Below are positions 19,845 through 28,899 of a stretch of DNA of 56,081 nucleotides, in pieces. The first letter of the stretch is position 1, and each line of letters begins with the position of its first letter. Where the stretch lies: positions 1-56,081 of the forward strand of contig CAKZOD010000055.1 in the NCBI GenBank assembly GCA_937136055.1, in the 5' to 3' direction. The translations under genes were made by a program, and so were the position numbers. This stretch comes from an uncultured Oceanospirillaceae bacterium (GTDB lineage: Bacteria > Pseudomonadota > Gammaproteobacteria > Pseudomonadales > Balneatricaceae). The notes below the pieces were generated by a model. It was not told the origin of the DNA. It worked only from the letters and a program-made list of their open reading frames with translations, and did not search any database.

Positions 19845-20684
19845 TTATTCAGCGATTCTTTGAACTTGTAATAGTCGGATACGGCGATTCTCAGAAGAAA
19901 GCACTTTGAATTTAAAGTTATCAATAATAATTTCTTCATCTTTTTGCGGCAAATGCCCAAAGCGTTGAGTAACAATGCCACCGACAGTATCAAACTCATA
20001 ATCATCAAAATTACTGCCGAAGAACTCGTCAAAATCTTCAAGCTCAGTTAACGCTTTTACAAGGAATGCGTTGTTATCAAAAGGTCTGATATTGCCTTCA
20101 TCATCGTTTTGGTCGTGCTCGTCTTCAATGTCGCCAACTATTTGCTCAAGCACATCTTCAATAGTAATTAGACCGGCAATGCCGCCGTATTCGTCGACCA
20201 CTATCGCTAAATGATTACGGGTTGCTCTAAATTCATTAAGCAATACGTTTAGGCGTTTACTTTCCGGGATAAAGGCAACTTTTCGCACTTTGTCCTGAAC
20301 GGTAAATTCTTTATCGGGGTCTTCCAGTAATATCGGCAGTAGATCTTTAGCAAGCATTACACCAATGATTTCATCCGGATTCTTACCTACAACCGGGAAT
20401 CTGGAGTGAGCACTGGAAATAATGGTGGGAAGGAATTCTTTTATAGTTTGATCAGCTTCTATGATCACCATTTTTGAGCGTGGGACCATGATATCGCGAA
20501 CTTGCAGATCGGCAACTTGCATCGCACCTTCGATAATTGTAAGTGCTTCTTTATCTAACAGGTTGTCATCGGCGGCCTCTTTGATGACATCTAGCACTTC
20601 TTGTTTTGTTTTCGGATCAAAGGATAAAGCTTGGGCAATGCGCCCAAAGATACTTCGTGGTTTTTCCGATCGGTCTTCGTTCAT
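19845..20684 (-). CDS. corC: CorC/YbeX family CBS-domain protein
   Basis: Soluble protein of the CorC/HlyC family linked to magnesium/cobalt efflux. The 279-residue product has a CBS pair (VRDIMVPRSKMVIIE, then HLAIVVDEYGGIAGLITIEDVLEQIVGDIEDEHD in part) and a C-terminal CorC transporter-associated domain (about 195-279, DTVGGIVTQRFGHLPQKDEEI). No membrane segments, unlike the longer CorB/YtfL paralogues. Fourth gene of the operon; its GGAG precedes the ATG. Confidence 0.93.
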   Translation of the reverse strand: MNEDRSEKPRSIFGRIAQALSFDPKTKQEVLDVIKEAADDNLLDKEALTIIEGAMQVADLQVRDIMVPRSKMVIIEADQTIKEFLPTIISSAHSRFPVVGKNPDEIIGVMLAKDLLPILLEDPDKEFTVQDKVRKVAFIPESKRLNVLLNEFRATRNHLAIVVDEYGGIAGLITIEDVLEQIVGDIEDEHDQNDDEGNIRPFDNNAFLVKALTELEDFDEFFGSNFDDYEFDTVGGIVTQRFGHLPQKDEEIIIDNFKFKVLSSENRRIRLLQVQRIAE

Positions 20685-20730
20685 TTACTTCTTTAGCTCC
20701 AAGCTTCAGATTAGTGAGTTAAAATTTTAT

Positions 20731-21192
20731 TTATAATTCAGTATAAGGATCAGCAATATCAAGAGTGGCGAGAATATCTCGCTCTAGCTGTTCCATTTCT
20801 TCTGCATCTTCTTCATTTATATGGTCAAAACCTAAAAGATGCAAGGTCCCATGTACAATCATATGAGCCCAGTGATCAAATAGTTTCTTTCCTTGTTGCT
20901 CAGCTTCGTTTGCAACGACTTGGGCGCAAATAATTAAGTCACCGAGTATTTCACTTTCAGCGTCAACGCACTCAGGCATCTCAAAAGGAAAAGAGAGTAC
21001 ATTTGTCGGGCTCTCTTTTCCTCTGTATTCGCTGTTAAGGGATTGGCTCTCTTCACAGTCAACAATGCGAACGCAAAGTGAAAACTGGGTGGTGTATTTA
21101 GCTAATACACTGTTCACCCAAGTTTCAATTAACGACTCAGTCGGTAATGAGCTTTGCTCAATCGCATACTGAACTTCAACATCTGCCTTCAT
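20731..21192 (-). CDS. ybeY: Endoribonuclease / rRNA maturation factor YbeY
   Basis: Metal-dependent endoribonuclease acting in 16S rRNA 3'-end maturation and ribosome quality control. The 153-residue product contains the family motif HGTLHLLGFDH, whose three His bind zinc, with NVLSFPFEMP and GDLIICAQVVANEA upstream. Its start overlaps the phoH stop by four bases (ATGA-type), so the two are coupled. Confidence 0.95.
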   Translation of the reverse strand: MKADVEVQYAIEQSSLPTESLIETWVNSVLAKYTTQFSLCVRIVDCEESQSLNSEYRGKESPTNVLSFPFEMPECVDAESEILGDLIICAQVVANEAEQQGKKLFDHWAHMIVHGTLHLLGFDHINEEDAEEMEQLERDILATLDIADPYTEL

Positions 21193-22196
21193 CGATTAAC
21201 CGCCAGTTTATGGGGAGGTGTTGTCGATTTTAAGTCATGTTTGTCGTAAGCCTCAACAATGTATTGTACTAACTGGTGGCGTACCACATCTTTAGATGAA
21301 AAATAATTGAAGCCTATTCCATCAACACCGTCGAGTACTTCAGCGGCATGGCGCAAACCTGAAGGCGTGCCTCTTGGTAAATCAACCTGTGTGATATCAC
21401 CAGTGATGACAGCTGTTGAGCCAAAGCCGATACGCGTTAGGAACATTTTCATTTGCTCGCGGGTCGTGTTTTGGCTTTCATCGAGAATAACAAAGGAGTT
21501 ATTCAGTGTTCGACCACGCATGTAGGCTAATGGTGCGATTTCGATAACATGGCGCTCAATGAGTTTTGTCACACGTTCAAAACCGAGCATTTCAAATAAT
21601 GCATCGTATAAAGGGCGTAAATAAGGGTCGACTTTTTGAGCGAGATCTCCCGGTAAGAAACCGAGCTTTTCACCGGCTTCAACAGCGGGGCGCACAAGTA
21701 AAATACGCTCAACATCTTCGCGCTCAAGTGCCTCAACAGCGCAAGCAACAGCTAGGTATGTTTTACCGGTACCGGCAGGGCCGATGCCAAAATTAATATC
21801 TTTGGAAAGAACAGAGCGAACATATTTCGCTTGATTAGGGCCGCGTGGTTTAACTAGCACTTTACGAGTACGTATCACTAGTCCTGCATCAGCAGCACCT
21901 TCGCCAAAGCTGCGATCTTGCTCAATCCCCGATTGTTGCATGCACAAATGTACGTGCTCTAAATCTAGATGTTGCCCGTCGCAGCTCTCTTTATATAGCT
22001 GTTTAAGAAGGTCGACGACTTTGGAGACAAGCGTTGGGTCGCCAGTGACTTGAAAATCTGTCGAGCGGTTACTGATGATAACGTTAAGACGTTTCTCAAT
22101 AAGTTTTAAGTGTTCATTGTATTGACCACAAAGATTGGCAAGTGCCTCTGTATCGCTGTGGGATAAAGTGAAACTCAATGATTCACTATTGTTCAA
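21189..22196 (-). CDS. ybeZ: PhoH family ATPase (YbeZ)
   Basis: PhoH-like P-loop NTPase, a partner of YbeY. The 335-residue product has a KH-like N-terminal region and the PhoH core with Walker A GPAGTGKTY and Walker B SFVILDESQN, then VITGDITQVDLPRG. The start codon is TTG (22194-22196); a very good AAGGAGAT lies a few bases upstream and no ATG lies near, so the TTG is well supported. Confidence 0.94.
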   Translation of the reverse strand: MNNSESLSFTLSHSDTEALANLCGQYNEHLKLIEKRLNVIISNRSTDFQVTGDPTLVSKVVDLLKQLYKESCDGQHLDLEHVHLCMQQSGIEQDRSFGEGAADAGLVIRTRKVLVKPRGPNQAKYVRSVLSKDINFGIGPAGTGKTYLAVACAVEALEREDVERILLVRPAVEAGEKLGFLPGDLAQKVDPYLRPLYDALFEMLGFERVTKLIERHVIEIAPLAYMRGRTLNNSFVILDESQNTTREQMKMFLTRIGFGSTAVITGDITQVDLPRGTPSGLRHAAEVLDGVDGIGFNYFSSKDVVRHQLVQYIVEAYDKHDLKSTTPPHKLAVNR

Positions 22197-22288
22197 TCGC
22201 TATCTCCTTTCGCCATGCTATTAGATTAATTATAGCATAAGTCGTTAAGCGTCTTGTCGTCTCTGGCAAACGCTCAACGTTTCAAATT

Positions 22289-23677
22289 TTAGTGTATGTT
22301 GCTTAGCGCTGTGCGTATTACGCTCAATGGCTCTAGCCCATCGTTTTCAGACTTTACTAGCTTACCGATTAAAGAGTTTGTGTAAGCTTGGAGTATTTCA
22401 ACATCTGCAAACTTGCCGATGAGGCTTGGGTCATCACAGCGAAAGTTAACAACACGGTTGTTTTCAGTGCGGCCAGATAACATACCTGGGTCTTTCTTTG
22501 AATAACCGTTTATTAAAATACGCTGCAAAGAGCCCACCATTTGGCGGCTGATTAATTGAGCGTTATTCGTGATGCGATTTTGCAGTATATTTAAACGCTC
22601 TTTTTTCTCTTCTTCAGTCACTGTATCTGGCATGTCAGAAGCGGGAGTACCTGGTCTGCGGCTGTAGATAAAGCTATAGGAAATATCGAAACCAATTTGA
22701 TCGATGAGTTTCATTGTCTGGTCAAAGTCGAATTCAGACTCACCTGGGAAGCCAATAATAAAGTCAGATGAGAAGCAGATGTCTGGGCGCATCTTTTTAA
22801 TGCGGCGCATTTTAGACTTGTACTCTAATGCTGTGTGTCCACGCTTCATCGCCATCAAAATGCTATCAGAGCCTGACTGTACAGGAAGGTGCAAATGACT
22901 CACTAGTTCAGGGACTTCGCCATATACATCAATCAGTGAATCTGAAAATTCAACCGGATGAGATGTGGTAAAACGAATACGATCAATGCCATCAATCGCT
23001 GCAACTAAACGAATTAGTTCAGCAAGATCTGCATTAACGCCATCGTCGGTTTCACCTTGATAAGCGTTTACATTTTGACCCAGTAAATTTACCTCGCGTA
23101 CACCTTGCTCAGCAAGCTCTACACATTCCGCTAATACGCTATCGAGTGGGCGGCTTACTTCTTCGCCACGAGTGTAGGGTACAACACAGAAAGTACAGTA
23201 TTTGCTACAGCCTTCCATCACTGAAACAAAAGCTTCAGCGCCTGTCGCTACTGGTGCAGGGAGTACATCGAACTTTTCAATTTCAGGGAAGGTAACATCG
23301 ACAACGCCTAATTTACCTTGATCCGTTAGATCAATCATTTCAGGTAAACGGTGCATCGTTTGAGGGCCAAAAACCATATCCACAAAAGGAGCGCGTTTTA
23401 GAATTTTGTCCCCTTCTTGGCTAGCGACACAGCCGCCCACGCCAATTTTTAAATCTGGGTTCTTTTCTTTTAACTTGCGCCAGCGCCCTAGCTGATGAAA
23501 AACCTTCTCTTGAGCTTTTTCGCGAATCGAACAAGTATTGAGCAGAAGAACGTCTGCATCGCTTGGATCGTCAATTAATTCAAGTTCATGGCTCTCGCCG
23601 AGTAGATCGGCCATGCGCGATGAATCGTACTCGTTCATTTGACAACCGTGAGTTTTAATAAATAGCTTCTTCGCCAT
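22289..23677 (-). CDS. miaB: tRNA-2-methylthio-N6-dimethylallyladenosine synthase MiaB
   Basis: Radical-SAM methylthiotransferase modifying A37 of tRNAs. The 462-residue product has the N-terminal UPF0004 domain with Cys residues in [21 protein letters not shown] and GGCVASQEG (second cluster). The radical-SAM motif [17 protein letters not shown] and a C-terminal TRAM domain (about 375-440) follow. AAGGTG precedes the ATG. First gene of the operon with phoH. Confidence 0.97.
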   Translation of the reverse strand: MAKKLFIKTHGCQMNEYDSSRMADLLGESHELELIDDPSDADVLLLNTCSIREKAQEKVFHQLGRWRKLKEKNPDLKIGVGGCVASQEGDKILKRAPFVDMVFGPQTMHRLPEMIDLTDQGKLGVVDVTFPEIEKFDVLPAPVATGAEAFVSVMEGCSKYCTFCVVPYTRGEEVSRPLDSVLAECVELAEQGVREVNLLGQNVNAYQGETDDGVNADLAELIRLVAAIDGIDRIRFTTSHPVEFSDSLIDVYGEVPELVSHLHLPVQSGSDSILMAMKRGHTALEYKSKMRRIKKMRPDICFSSDFIIGFPGESEFDFDQTMKLIDQIGFDISYSFIYSRRPGTPASDMPDTVTEEEKKERLNILQNRITNNAQLISRQMVGSLQRILINGYSKKDPGMLSGRTENNRVVNFRCDDPSLIGKFADVEILQAYTNSLIGKLVKSENDGLEPLSVIRTALSNIH

Positions 23678-24006
23678 TGTACACCTTGTGCTCGCTTGCT
23701 CATGTTAGATCGTTGCCTAACATGTTTTTGTTGAAGGTTTAACTTGTTGATCTGTATAGTTAAAATAAAATACAGGTCATTTTTGCTCGGTATTTTCGTT
23801 GTCTGTCGACAGCGCAGTGGGCAATTATACTTCGCTTAATTATTTATAGCTATTTTGCTGTCCATATTGTTAAAAATAATCTGTTAATCCATCTTGCGCT
23901 TGTAAAAGTGATGTTAGCCCTTATTGATAGCTGACCGGAAGAGTAGATGCTTGAGAATGTTTGATAGCCCCTAGGATTCATTAAAGTTGTTGTTTGAGAG
24001 AGAGAC
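23678..24006. other. Divergent region miaB / DUF1820 with a hairpin
   Basis: 329 AT-rich bases between divergent genes. At 23701-23724 there is a perfect inverted repeat (CATGTTAG / CTAACATG, 8-base loop) followed on the plus strand by TTTTTG. It lies 24 bases upstream of miaB and would be in its leader or act as an operator. No gene seen. Confidence 0.45.
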
Positions 24007-24330
24007 ATGTCAAAAGAAGAGGCAATTTACCGCGTTACTTTTATCAACCAAGATAAGGTTGTAGAAGTGTTTGTAAAGCACGTATACCAAAGCGATATTT
24101 GGGGCTTTATACAGCTTGAAGGATTTATATTTGGGCAGCGCTCAGAGCTGCTAGTTGATCCTGGTGAGGAGAAAGTGAAGCAATTGTTTAATGAGGTAAA
24201 GAGCTCTTTTATTCCAACTCAATCAATTCTTCGTATAGATGAAGTTGAGCGCTCAGGGGTTGCTAAATTGAGTGAAGTAAAAGGTACTCTAGCGCAATTC
24301 CCGATGATGCCACCGCCACGTAAAGATTAG
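24007..24330 (+). CDS. DUF1820 family protein
   Basis: 107-residue conserved protein typical of Pseudomonas-like and marine gammaproteobacteria (DUF1820). It has IYRVTFINQDKVVEVFVKHVYQSD, WGFIQLEGFIFG, a VDPGEEKVKQLFNEV segment and the end ILRIDEVERSGVAKL followed by PMMPPPRKD. Small soluble beta-rich protein of unknown function. GAGAGAGA lies a few bases upstream of the ATG. It is divergent from miaB, a frequent setting for this family. Confidence 0.8.
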   Translation: MSKEEAIYRVTFINQDKVVEVFVKHVYQSDIWGFIQLEGFIFGQRSELLVDPGEEKVKQLFNEVKSSFIPTQSILRIDEVERSGVAKLSEVKGTLAQFPMMPPPRKD

Positions 24331-24342
24331 CATCGAAGAAAA

Positions 24343-24378
24343 TATAGTGAGCGCTGTTTGTTTAAAGCGTTCACTATA
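24343..24378. terminator. Bidirectional terminator, DUF1820 / lipoprotein
   Basis: Thirteen-base stem TATAGTGAGCGCT (24343-24355) with AGCGTTCACTATA (24366-24378), one G-U pair, between convergent genes. Confidence 0.65.
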
Positions 24379-24395
24379 GAGAAATTGAGTCGCTG

Positions 24396-24848
24396 TTAGA
24401 TACAGCTATTGCCTTCTTGTTTGCTTAATAAACGATCGTTTTTAGCAATTTCAATACTGCCATCAGGGAAGATTAATTCAACTTCATCTAGGCTGATGCA
24501 TTGCACGTTCTTATTCGCCCAAGTGTTTGTCCAAGTTGTGGATCTGGTTTGTCCCGGCGCAATAGGACCTGCCAAGCGTACGTATGCGCTATCTCTATTT
24601 CCTTTTTTCGGTCTTATACTGTTACCGGCGTCATCAAATGCGGTTAGCTTAAAGCGTGCGTATTGGTAATTATCGTGTGCGATATTTTCAAAGTTTACAG
24701 TGACACCAATGGAGCGCTTTGACTTAGAAATTAATGGCGTCGCATCCGCAACGATTAGCGGAGGGTATACAGCCGCTACTTTTTTTTGTGCGCAACCTGC
24801 AAATAACACGATTGATAAAGGGAGTACGGCGTATTTCCAAATATTCAT
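24396..24848 (-). CDS. YcfL-like lipoprotein, function unknown
   Basis: 150-residue predicted lipoprotein with lipobox LFAGC after an N-terminal hydrophobic segment. The mature part has an immunoglobulin-like beta pattern (SIGVTVNFENIAHDNYQYARFKLTAFDDAG in part), which recalls YcfL/DUF1425-type lipoproteins; the assignment is tentative. GGAAG precedes the ATG. Stands alone with a terminator behind it. Confidence 0.6.
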   Translation of the reverse strand: MNIWKYAVLPLSIVLFAGCAQKKVAAVYPPLIVADATPLISKSKRSIGVTVNFENIAHDNYQYARFKLTAFDDAGNSIRPKKGNRDSAYVRLAGPIAPGQTRSTTWTNTWANKNVQCISLDEVELIFPDGSIEIAKNDRLLSKQEGNSCI

Positions 24849-25066
24849 TTTGCTTCCTTGTGTTTGTCTTTTTTAAAAGTAAGTACACCCGTGGCAAACA
24901 ATAAACCCAAATGGCTACTGTATACACTTATCACGGTTTGTTGATAAACGGTTTAAGGTTTTAATTATGATACATTTATCCTGCTGTTATCAACCGCTAG
25001 TATAAATTATCCACAGAGAAGATTTAGGGACTTTATCGTATCTTCCTTAATCTTTACCTATCGGCT

Positions 25067-26122
25067 CTATATGCTCAATAGGGTTTTGTTAGGTTTGTCG
25101 GGGATTTCTCTGGCAAGTTTTGGCACTAGGTAGCCGGGTAACACTGCTTGTAATTCTCGCATTAACTTTTGTGCTTGTTGATCATCAATATCAAAGTGAG
25201 CAGCGCCTTGCACGGCATCGAGTACGAATAGATAGTAAGGCAGGGCGCCTGCACTAAACGAGCTGCTGTGTAGAGCCTTTTGCGCTTCAACAGTATCATT
25301 TATTCCCTTTAGTAACACGGCTTGGTTAAGGACCATTGCACCTGTCGCACGTAATTTACTAATTGCTTGGCTGACATTTATGTCAAATTCATTCGCGTGA
25401 TTAGCGTGTACAACGACAACACACTCTAAGGGGCTTGAGTTTAGCATTTGACAGAGTTTGTCAGTGATACGATCAGGAATTACAATCGGTAAACGGGTAT
25501 GAATTCGCAGTCTTTTTATATGAGGGATCTGTGCCAAATCTGCCATAAAGTTTGCTAGGCGTGCATCGCTACTTGCCAAAGGGTCCCCCCCAGAGAAAAT
25601 AACTTCTTCTATCGTCGCATCTTGTTTGAGGTAACCTAGTATGTCTTGCCATTGCTTACTTGCAATGCTGTTTTCACTATAGGGAAAATGGCGGCGAAAA
25701 CAGTAGCGGCAGTTTATTGCACAAGCACCGCTCAATGTGAGTAATACTCGGTGTTTATATTTGTGGATTAAACCTGGAAGCTTTTTGGCTTGAGCTTCCG
25801 CTAAAGGGTCAGTAACAAAACCAGGTGTTTTTACAAGCTCTTTGGCAACAGGTAATACTTGTAACAATAGCGGATCATTATAATCGCCTTTGCGCATTCT
25901 CTTGGCGAAAGCGATAGGTACTTGCAGAGGAAATTCTTGGCTGGCGTGATCCGAGAAAGGAATATTTTTCGGCTCAAGTTGTAAAAACTCACATAGAGCC
26001 TTGAAGTCTTTGATGCAGTGGCTTAGTTGATACTGCCAGTTTTGGCTTTCTACACCGCTGGGGTTTTCGTTGCTGTGCTCTTGTAGTGCATTAATTGTAA
26101 TCAGTTTGTTTGAGTTAGGCAT
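25067..26122 (-). CDS. epmB: EF-P beta-lysylation protein EpmB (lysine 2,3-aminomutase type)
   Basis: Radical-SAM aminomutase that makes (R)-beta-lysine for EF-P modification. The 351-residue product has the radical-SAM motif CAINCRYCFRRHFPYSE and downstream GGDPLASSD, typical of the KamA family; the short C-terminus lacks the tetramer domain of true KamA. An ATG at 26120-26122 with GGAG nine bases before it is preferred over an upstream in-frame TTG. efp is the next, divergent gene, and epmA follows efp. Confidence 0.94.
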   Translation of the reverse strand: MPNSNKLITINALQEHSNENPSGVESQNWQYQLSHCIKDFKALCEFLQLEPKNIPFSDHASQEFPLQVPIAFAKRMRKGDYNDPLLLQVLPVAKELVKTPGFVTDPLAEAQAKKLPGLIHKYKHRVLLTLSGACAINCRYCFRRHFPYSENSIASKQWQDILGYLKQDATIEEVIFSGGDPLASSDARLANFMADLAQIPHIKRLRIHTRLPIVIPDRITDKLCQMLNSSPLECVVVVHANHANEFDINVSQAISKLRATGAMVLNQAVLLKGINDTVEAQKALHSSSFSAGALPYYLFVLDAVQGAAHFDIDDQQAQKLMRELQAVLPGYLVPKLAREIPDKPNKTLLSI

Positions 26123-26446
26123 GCAAAATAACTCCGCCAATTAACGAAGTAAATCGCTTAAAAATAACGGGTAGAACACATAGAGATAAAAAGTGAGTTA
26201 ATTTATACATGAGGGCCATTTGAGTGGTTTTCTAAAAATGCTAAGAGCTAAAGCAATACAATTTATGAAAAGTGGCTAAATATACTATAGATAGCCGCAA
26301 ATATATTCTACTTTGTAGTAGAATGCTGGAAATCGAACGCTAAGAGTTGTTTGATAGGCTGTTAAGTGACTCAATAATAGTATTTGATGTCCCAGTTAAC
26401 AGAACCTGCAATGCACTCTCCATATTATTTGAAATAGAGATAAACA
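26123..26446. other. Divergent region epmB / efp with palindrome
   Basis: 324 AT-rich bases holding both promoters. A perfect inverted repeat ATTCTACT-TTGT-AGTAGAAT lies at 26305-26324. It could be an operator or a short hairpin. No gene or known RNA seen. Confidence 0.45.
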
Positions 26447-27013
26447 ATGTCATATTCAGCGAATCAGCTTAAAAACGGTTTAAAAGTAATGATCGACGGC
26501 GATCCTTGTTCAATGCAACAGGTTGAATTCGTCAAGCCTGGTAAAGGACAAGCTTTCACACGTGTTAAAATGCGCAACCTTTTAACAGGTAGAGTGTGGG
26601 AACGTACTTTCAAATCTAATGAATCATTAGAAGCTGCTGATGTGATGGAGCGCGACATGGAATACTTGTATTCAGATGGCGAAATGTTTCATTTCATGGT
26701 GCCTGTCACGTTTGAGCAATATGCTGTTGAAGACAGTGCGGTAGGTGATAATGCAAAGTGGCTTAAAGATAACACGACTTGCATCGTGACACTTTGGAAT
26801 GACCGTGCGATTTCTGTTACACCGCCTAACTTTGTTGAGCTTGAAGTAACTGAAACAGATCCAGGATTAAAGGGTGATACTGCGCAAGGCGGATCAAAGC
26901 CTGCAACAATGAGTACAGGTGCAGTTGTGCGTGTACCACTGTTCATTGAAGAAGGTGAAGTATTACGTATAGATACACGTACTGGCGAATATGTAGGTCG
27001 TGCGGGTAAGTAA
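26447..27013 (+). CDS. efp: Translation elongation factor P
   Basis: Relieves ribosome stalling at polyproline stretches. The 188-residue product has the KOW-like domain I with the modifiable lysine K33 in PGKGQ, and the two OB domains ending in the EF-P signature ([23 protein letters not shown] in part). K33 in this context is the target of EpmA/EpmB beta-lysylation, and both enzymes flank the gene. EpmC was not seen in the window. Confidence 0.98.
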   Translation: MSYSANQLKNGLKVMIDGDPCSMQQVEFVKPGKGQAFTRVKMRNLLTGRVWERTFKSNESLEAADVMERDMEYLYSDGEMFHFMVPVTFEQYAVEDSAVGDNAKWLKDNTTCIVTLWNDRAISVTPPNFVELEVTETDPGLKGDTAQGGSKPATMSTGAVVRVPLFIEEGEVLRIDTRTGEYVGRAGK

Positions 27014-27029
27014 TACGCGTTATAGTTTT

Positions 27030-27057
27030 AAAAAAGGCCTTTATTAAGGCCTTTTTT
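27030..27057 (+). terminator. Rho-independent terminator of efp
   Basis: Perfect 12-base stem AAAAAAGGCCTT / AAGGCCTTTTTT with a 4-base loop, 16 bases past efp. Confidence 0.92.
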
Positions 27058-27076
27058 GTGTGTGAGAGATAGTATT

Positions 27077-28042
27077 GTGAATGCTGATTTATGGAAACCA
27101 AGTGCGAGTATTGAAACCTTGCAACAAAGGGCTAAGGCGCTCAGAGATATCCGGTTTTTCTTTAACCAGCGTCAGGTTATGGAAGTGGATGTGCCTGTTT
27201 TGTCAATGGCTGCTGTCAGTGACCCTTTTATCGATAGCATGGAAGTAAGCTATCAACATCACCCCGATAGCGATATTTATCCTTATTACCTACAAAGCTC
27301 TCCTGAGTATGCAATGAAACGCTTATTGGCTGCGGGAAGCGGCTGTATTTATCAAATGGCAAAAGTGTTTCGAAATGGGGAAATTGGGCGCAAACATAAT
27401 CCAGAATTCACGATGCTAGAGTGGTATCGCCTAGGTTTTAATGAGAGATCCTTAATGCGCGAAGTCGCTGATTTGGTCTCTATTATTACCGGTATTAACG
27501 CATTTGAAGAGTATAGCTATAAAGCGGTGTTTGAAAAATTTCTCGGGATTGATATTCACACCGCTTCACAAGAGCAGCTAGCGCAAACAATGAACCAGTA
27601 CGTTGAAGTGAGTGGTGACTATGATCGCGACGGTTGGCTGAATTTATTGATGTCACATTGTATTGAGCCACAGCTTAATGGCGCTGTTTTTATTTACGAT
27701 TATCCTGCCAGTCAAGCGGCATTGGCAAGAGTGAAAAAAGATGAGCAAGGTAATAGAGTAGCGGCAAGGTTTGAGCTTTTTGTGAATGGTATTGAGTTGG
27801 CAAATGGTTATCATGAATTGACGGATAGCGATGAGCAACAGCGAAGATTTGAGAAAGATTTAGCTGATAGAAAAGCGCTCGATTTGCCCCAGCGCCCCTA
27901 TGATACTCGCTTAGTGAAAGCGCTAGCAAACAAGCTGCCAGATTGTGCTGGTGTTGCCCTGGGTGTCGATAGGCTATTGATGCTTGCGCTCAACAAAGAC
28001 GAAATAAGTGAAGTGATGCCCTTTGATTTTTCAAGAGCATAA
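27077..28042 (+). CDS. epmA: EF-P-(R)-beta-lysine ligase EpmA (PoxA/GenX)
   Basis: Lysyl-tRNA synthetase paralogue that attaches beta-lysine to EF-P. The 321-residue product is a class II catalytic core without anticodon-binding domain: WKPSASIETLQQRA at the start, motif 2 region FRNGEIGRKHNPEFTMLEWY, and motif 3 ALGVDRLLMLAL. The frame is open to 27056, but that GTG overlaps the efp terminator. The GTG at 27077 gives the normal family N-terminus and has GAGAGA upstream. Confidence 0.93.
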   Translation: MNADLWKPSASIETLQQRAKALRDIRFFFNQRQVMEVDVPVLSMAAVSDPFIDSMEVSYQHHPDSDIYPYYLQSSPEYAMKRLLAAGSGCIYQMAKVFRNGEIGRKHNPEFTMLEWYRLGFNERSLMREVADLVSIITGINAFEEYSYKAVFEKFLGIDIHTASQEQLAQTMNQYVEVSGDYDRDGWLNLLMSHCIEPQLNGAVFIYDYPASQAALARVKKDEQGNRVAARFELFVNGIELANGYHELTDSDEQQRRFEKDLADRKALDLPQRPYDTRLVKALANKLPDCAGVALGVDRLLMLALNKDEISEVMPFDFSRA

Positions 28043-28060
28043 CGGCGACGAGGATTAGAT

Positions 28061-28804
28061 GTGCAGCTAGCCCAAAGAGTCAGTTTAGAAGTTTGTATTG
28101 ATAATTTAGCGGCTTTACAGTTGTGTGAACAACAAACTGTTGATCGGGTTGAGTTATGCTCAGCCCTTGAGCTGGGAGGTTTGTCACCAAATTTTGGGCT
28201 AATGCAGGCGGCGAGTAAAGTTAAGATACCAGTGTATGTAATGATCAGGCCACACAGTGGTGACTTTTTATATAATGATGCTGACATTCAGCTTATGTGT
28301 TGTGAAATAGCGCAAGTTGCAAAGTTGAGGCTTGCAGGGGTTGTGTTGGGGGCAAGCAATGCAGCGGGTGGTTTAGCTGTTGAGCAATTATCACAACTAT
28401 GCAGTGCCGCTAGTGGGCTAGGTAAGACCCTGCATCGAGTGATTGATATGCTTGATGATCCATTCTTGGCAATTGACCAAGCTGTAGAGCTAGGTTTTGA
28501 TCGTATACTTACATCAGGTGGGCAGCTTAATGTTGAGCTGGGAGTGCAGCAGATAAAAGCAATGCAAGAGTACAGCGCTGGGCGGATTGAAATTATGGCA
28601 GGCAGCGGTGTTAATGGGAGTAATGCTATGCAGCTAATAAATACAACTGGAGTGAGTGCCATTCATAGTTCATGTTCGAGCCAATTTACCACGAATGAGC
28701 TTGCTGTCACTTCAAGGGCTGTCGAAATGGGCTTTGCCAGTGCCTGCAAGCAACAAACAGATGCGCTAAAAATAGCTTCACTAAAAGCGGCGTTGCAGCA
28801 ATGA
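28061..28804 (+). CDS. cutC: CutC family protein
   Basis: TIM-barrel protein of the CutC family, historically linked to copper homeostasis though its biochemical role is unproven. The 247-residue product has SLEVCIDNLAALQLCEQQ, VDRVELCSALELGGLSPN, VMIRPHSGDFLY and ILTSGGQLN, all typical. Start is GTG 28061 with AGGA six bases before. It follows epmA by 18 bases and may be co-transcribed. Confidence 0.92.
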   Translation: MQLAQRVSLEVCIDNLAALQLCEQQTVDRVELCSALELGGLSPNFGLMQAASKVKIPVYVMIRPHSGDFLYNDADIQLMCCEIAQVAKLRLAGVVLGASNAAGGLAVEQLSQLCSAASGLGKTLHRVIDMLDDPFLAIDQAVELGFDRILTSGGQLNVELGVQQIKAMQEYSAGRIEIMAGSGVNGSNAMQLINTTGVSAIHSSCSSQFTTNELAVTSRAVEMGFASACKQQTDALKIASLKAALQQ

Positions 28805-28899
28805 CCCATTCTTTTTATCGAGTTTGATCGATTTCTCAAAACTGTCACAAAGGCGGTGAATAATAGACCTAAATTTCTCTCTAAATGAATAGGTCGATT

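Noticed and set aside
25007..25015. Perfect DnaA-box-like TTATCCACA upstream of the lipoprotein gene
   Set aside because: Single copy in an AT-rich gap without a cluster of boxes or dnaA/dnaN nearby; not enough for an origin or titration site.
28842..28860. Pho-box-like CTGTCAC before the phytase-like gene
   Set aside because: The second direct repeat is too degenerate (CGGTGAA) to call a PhoB site.
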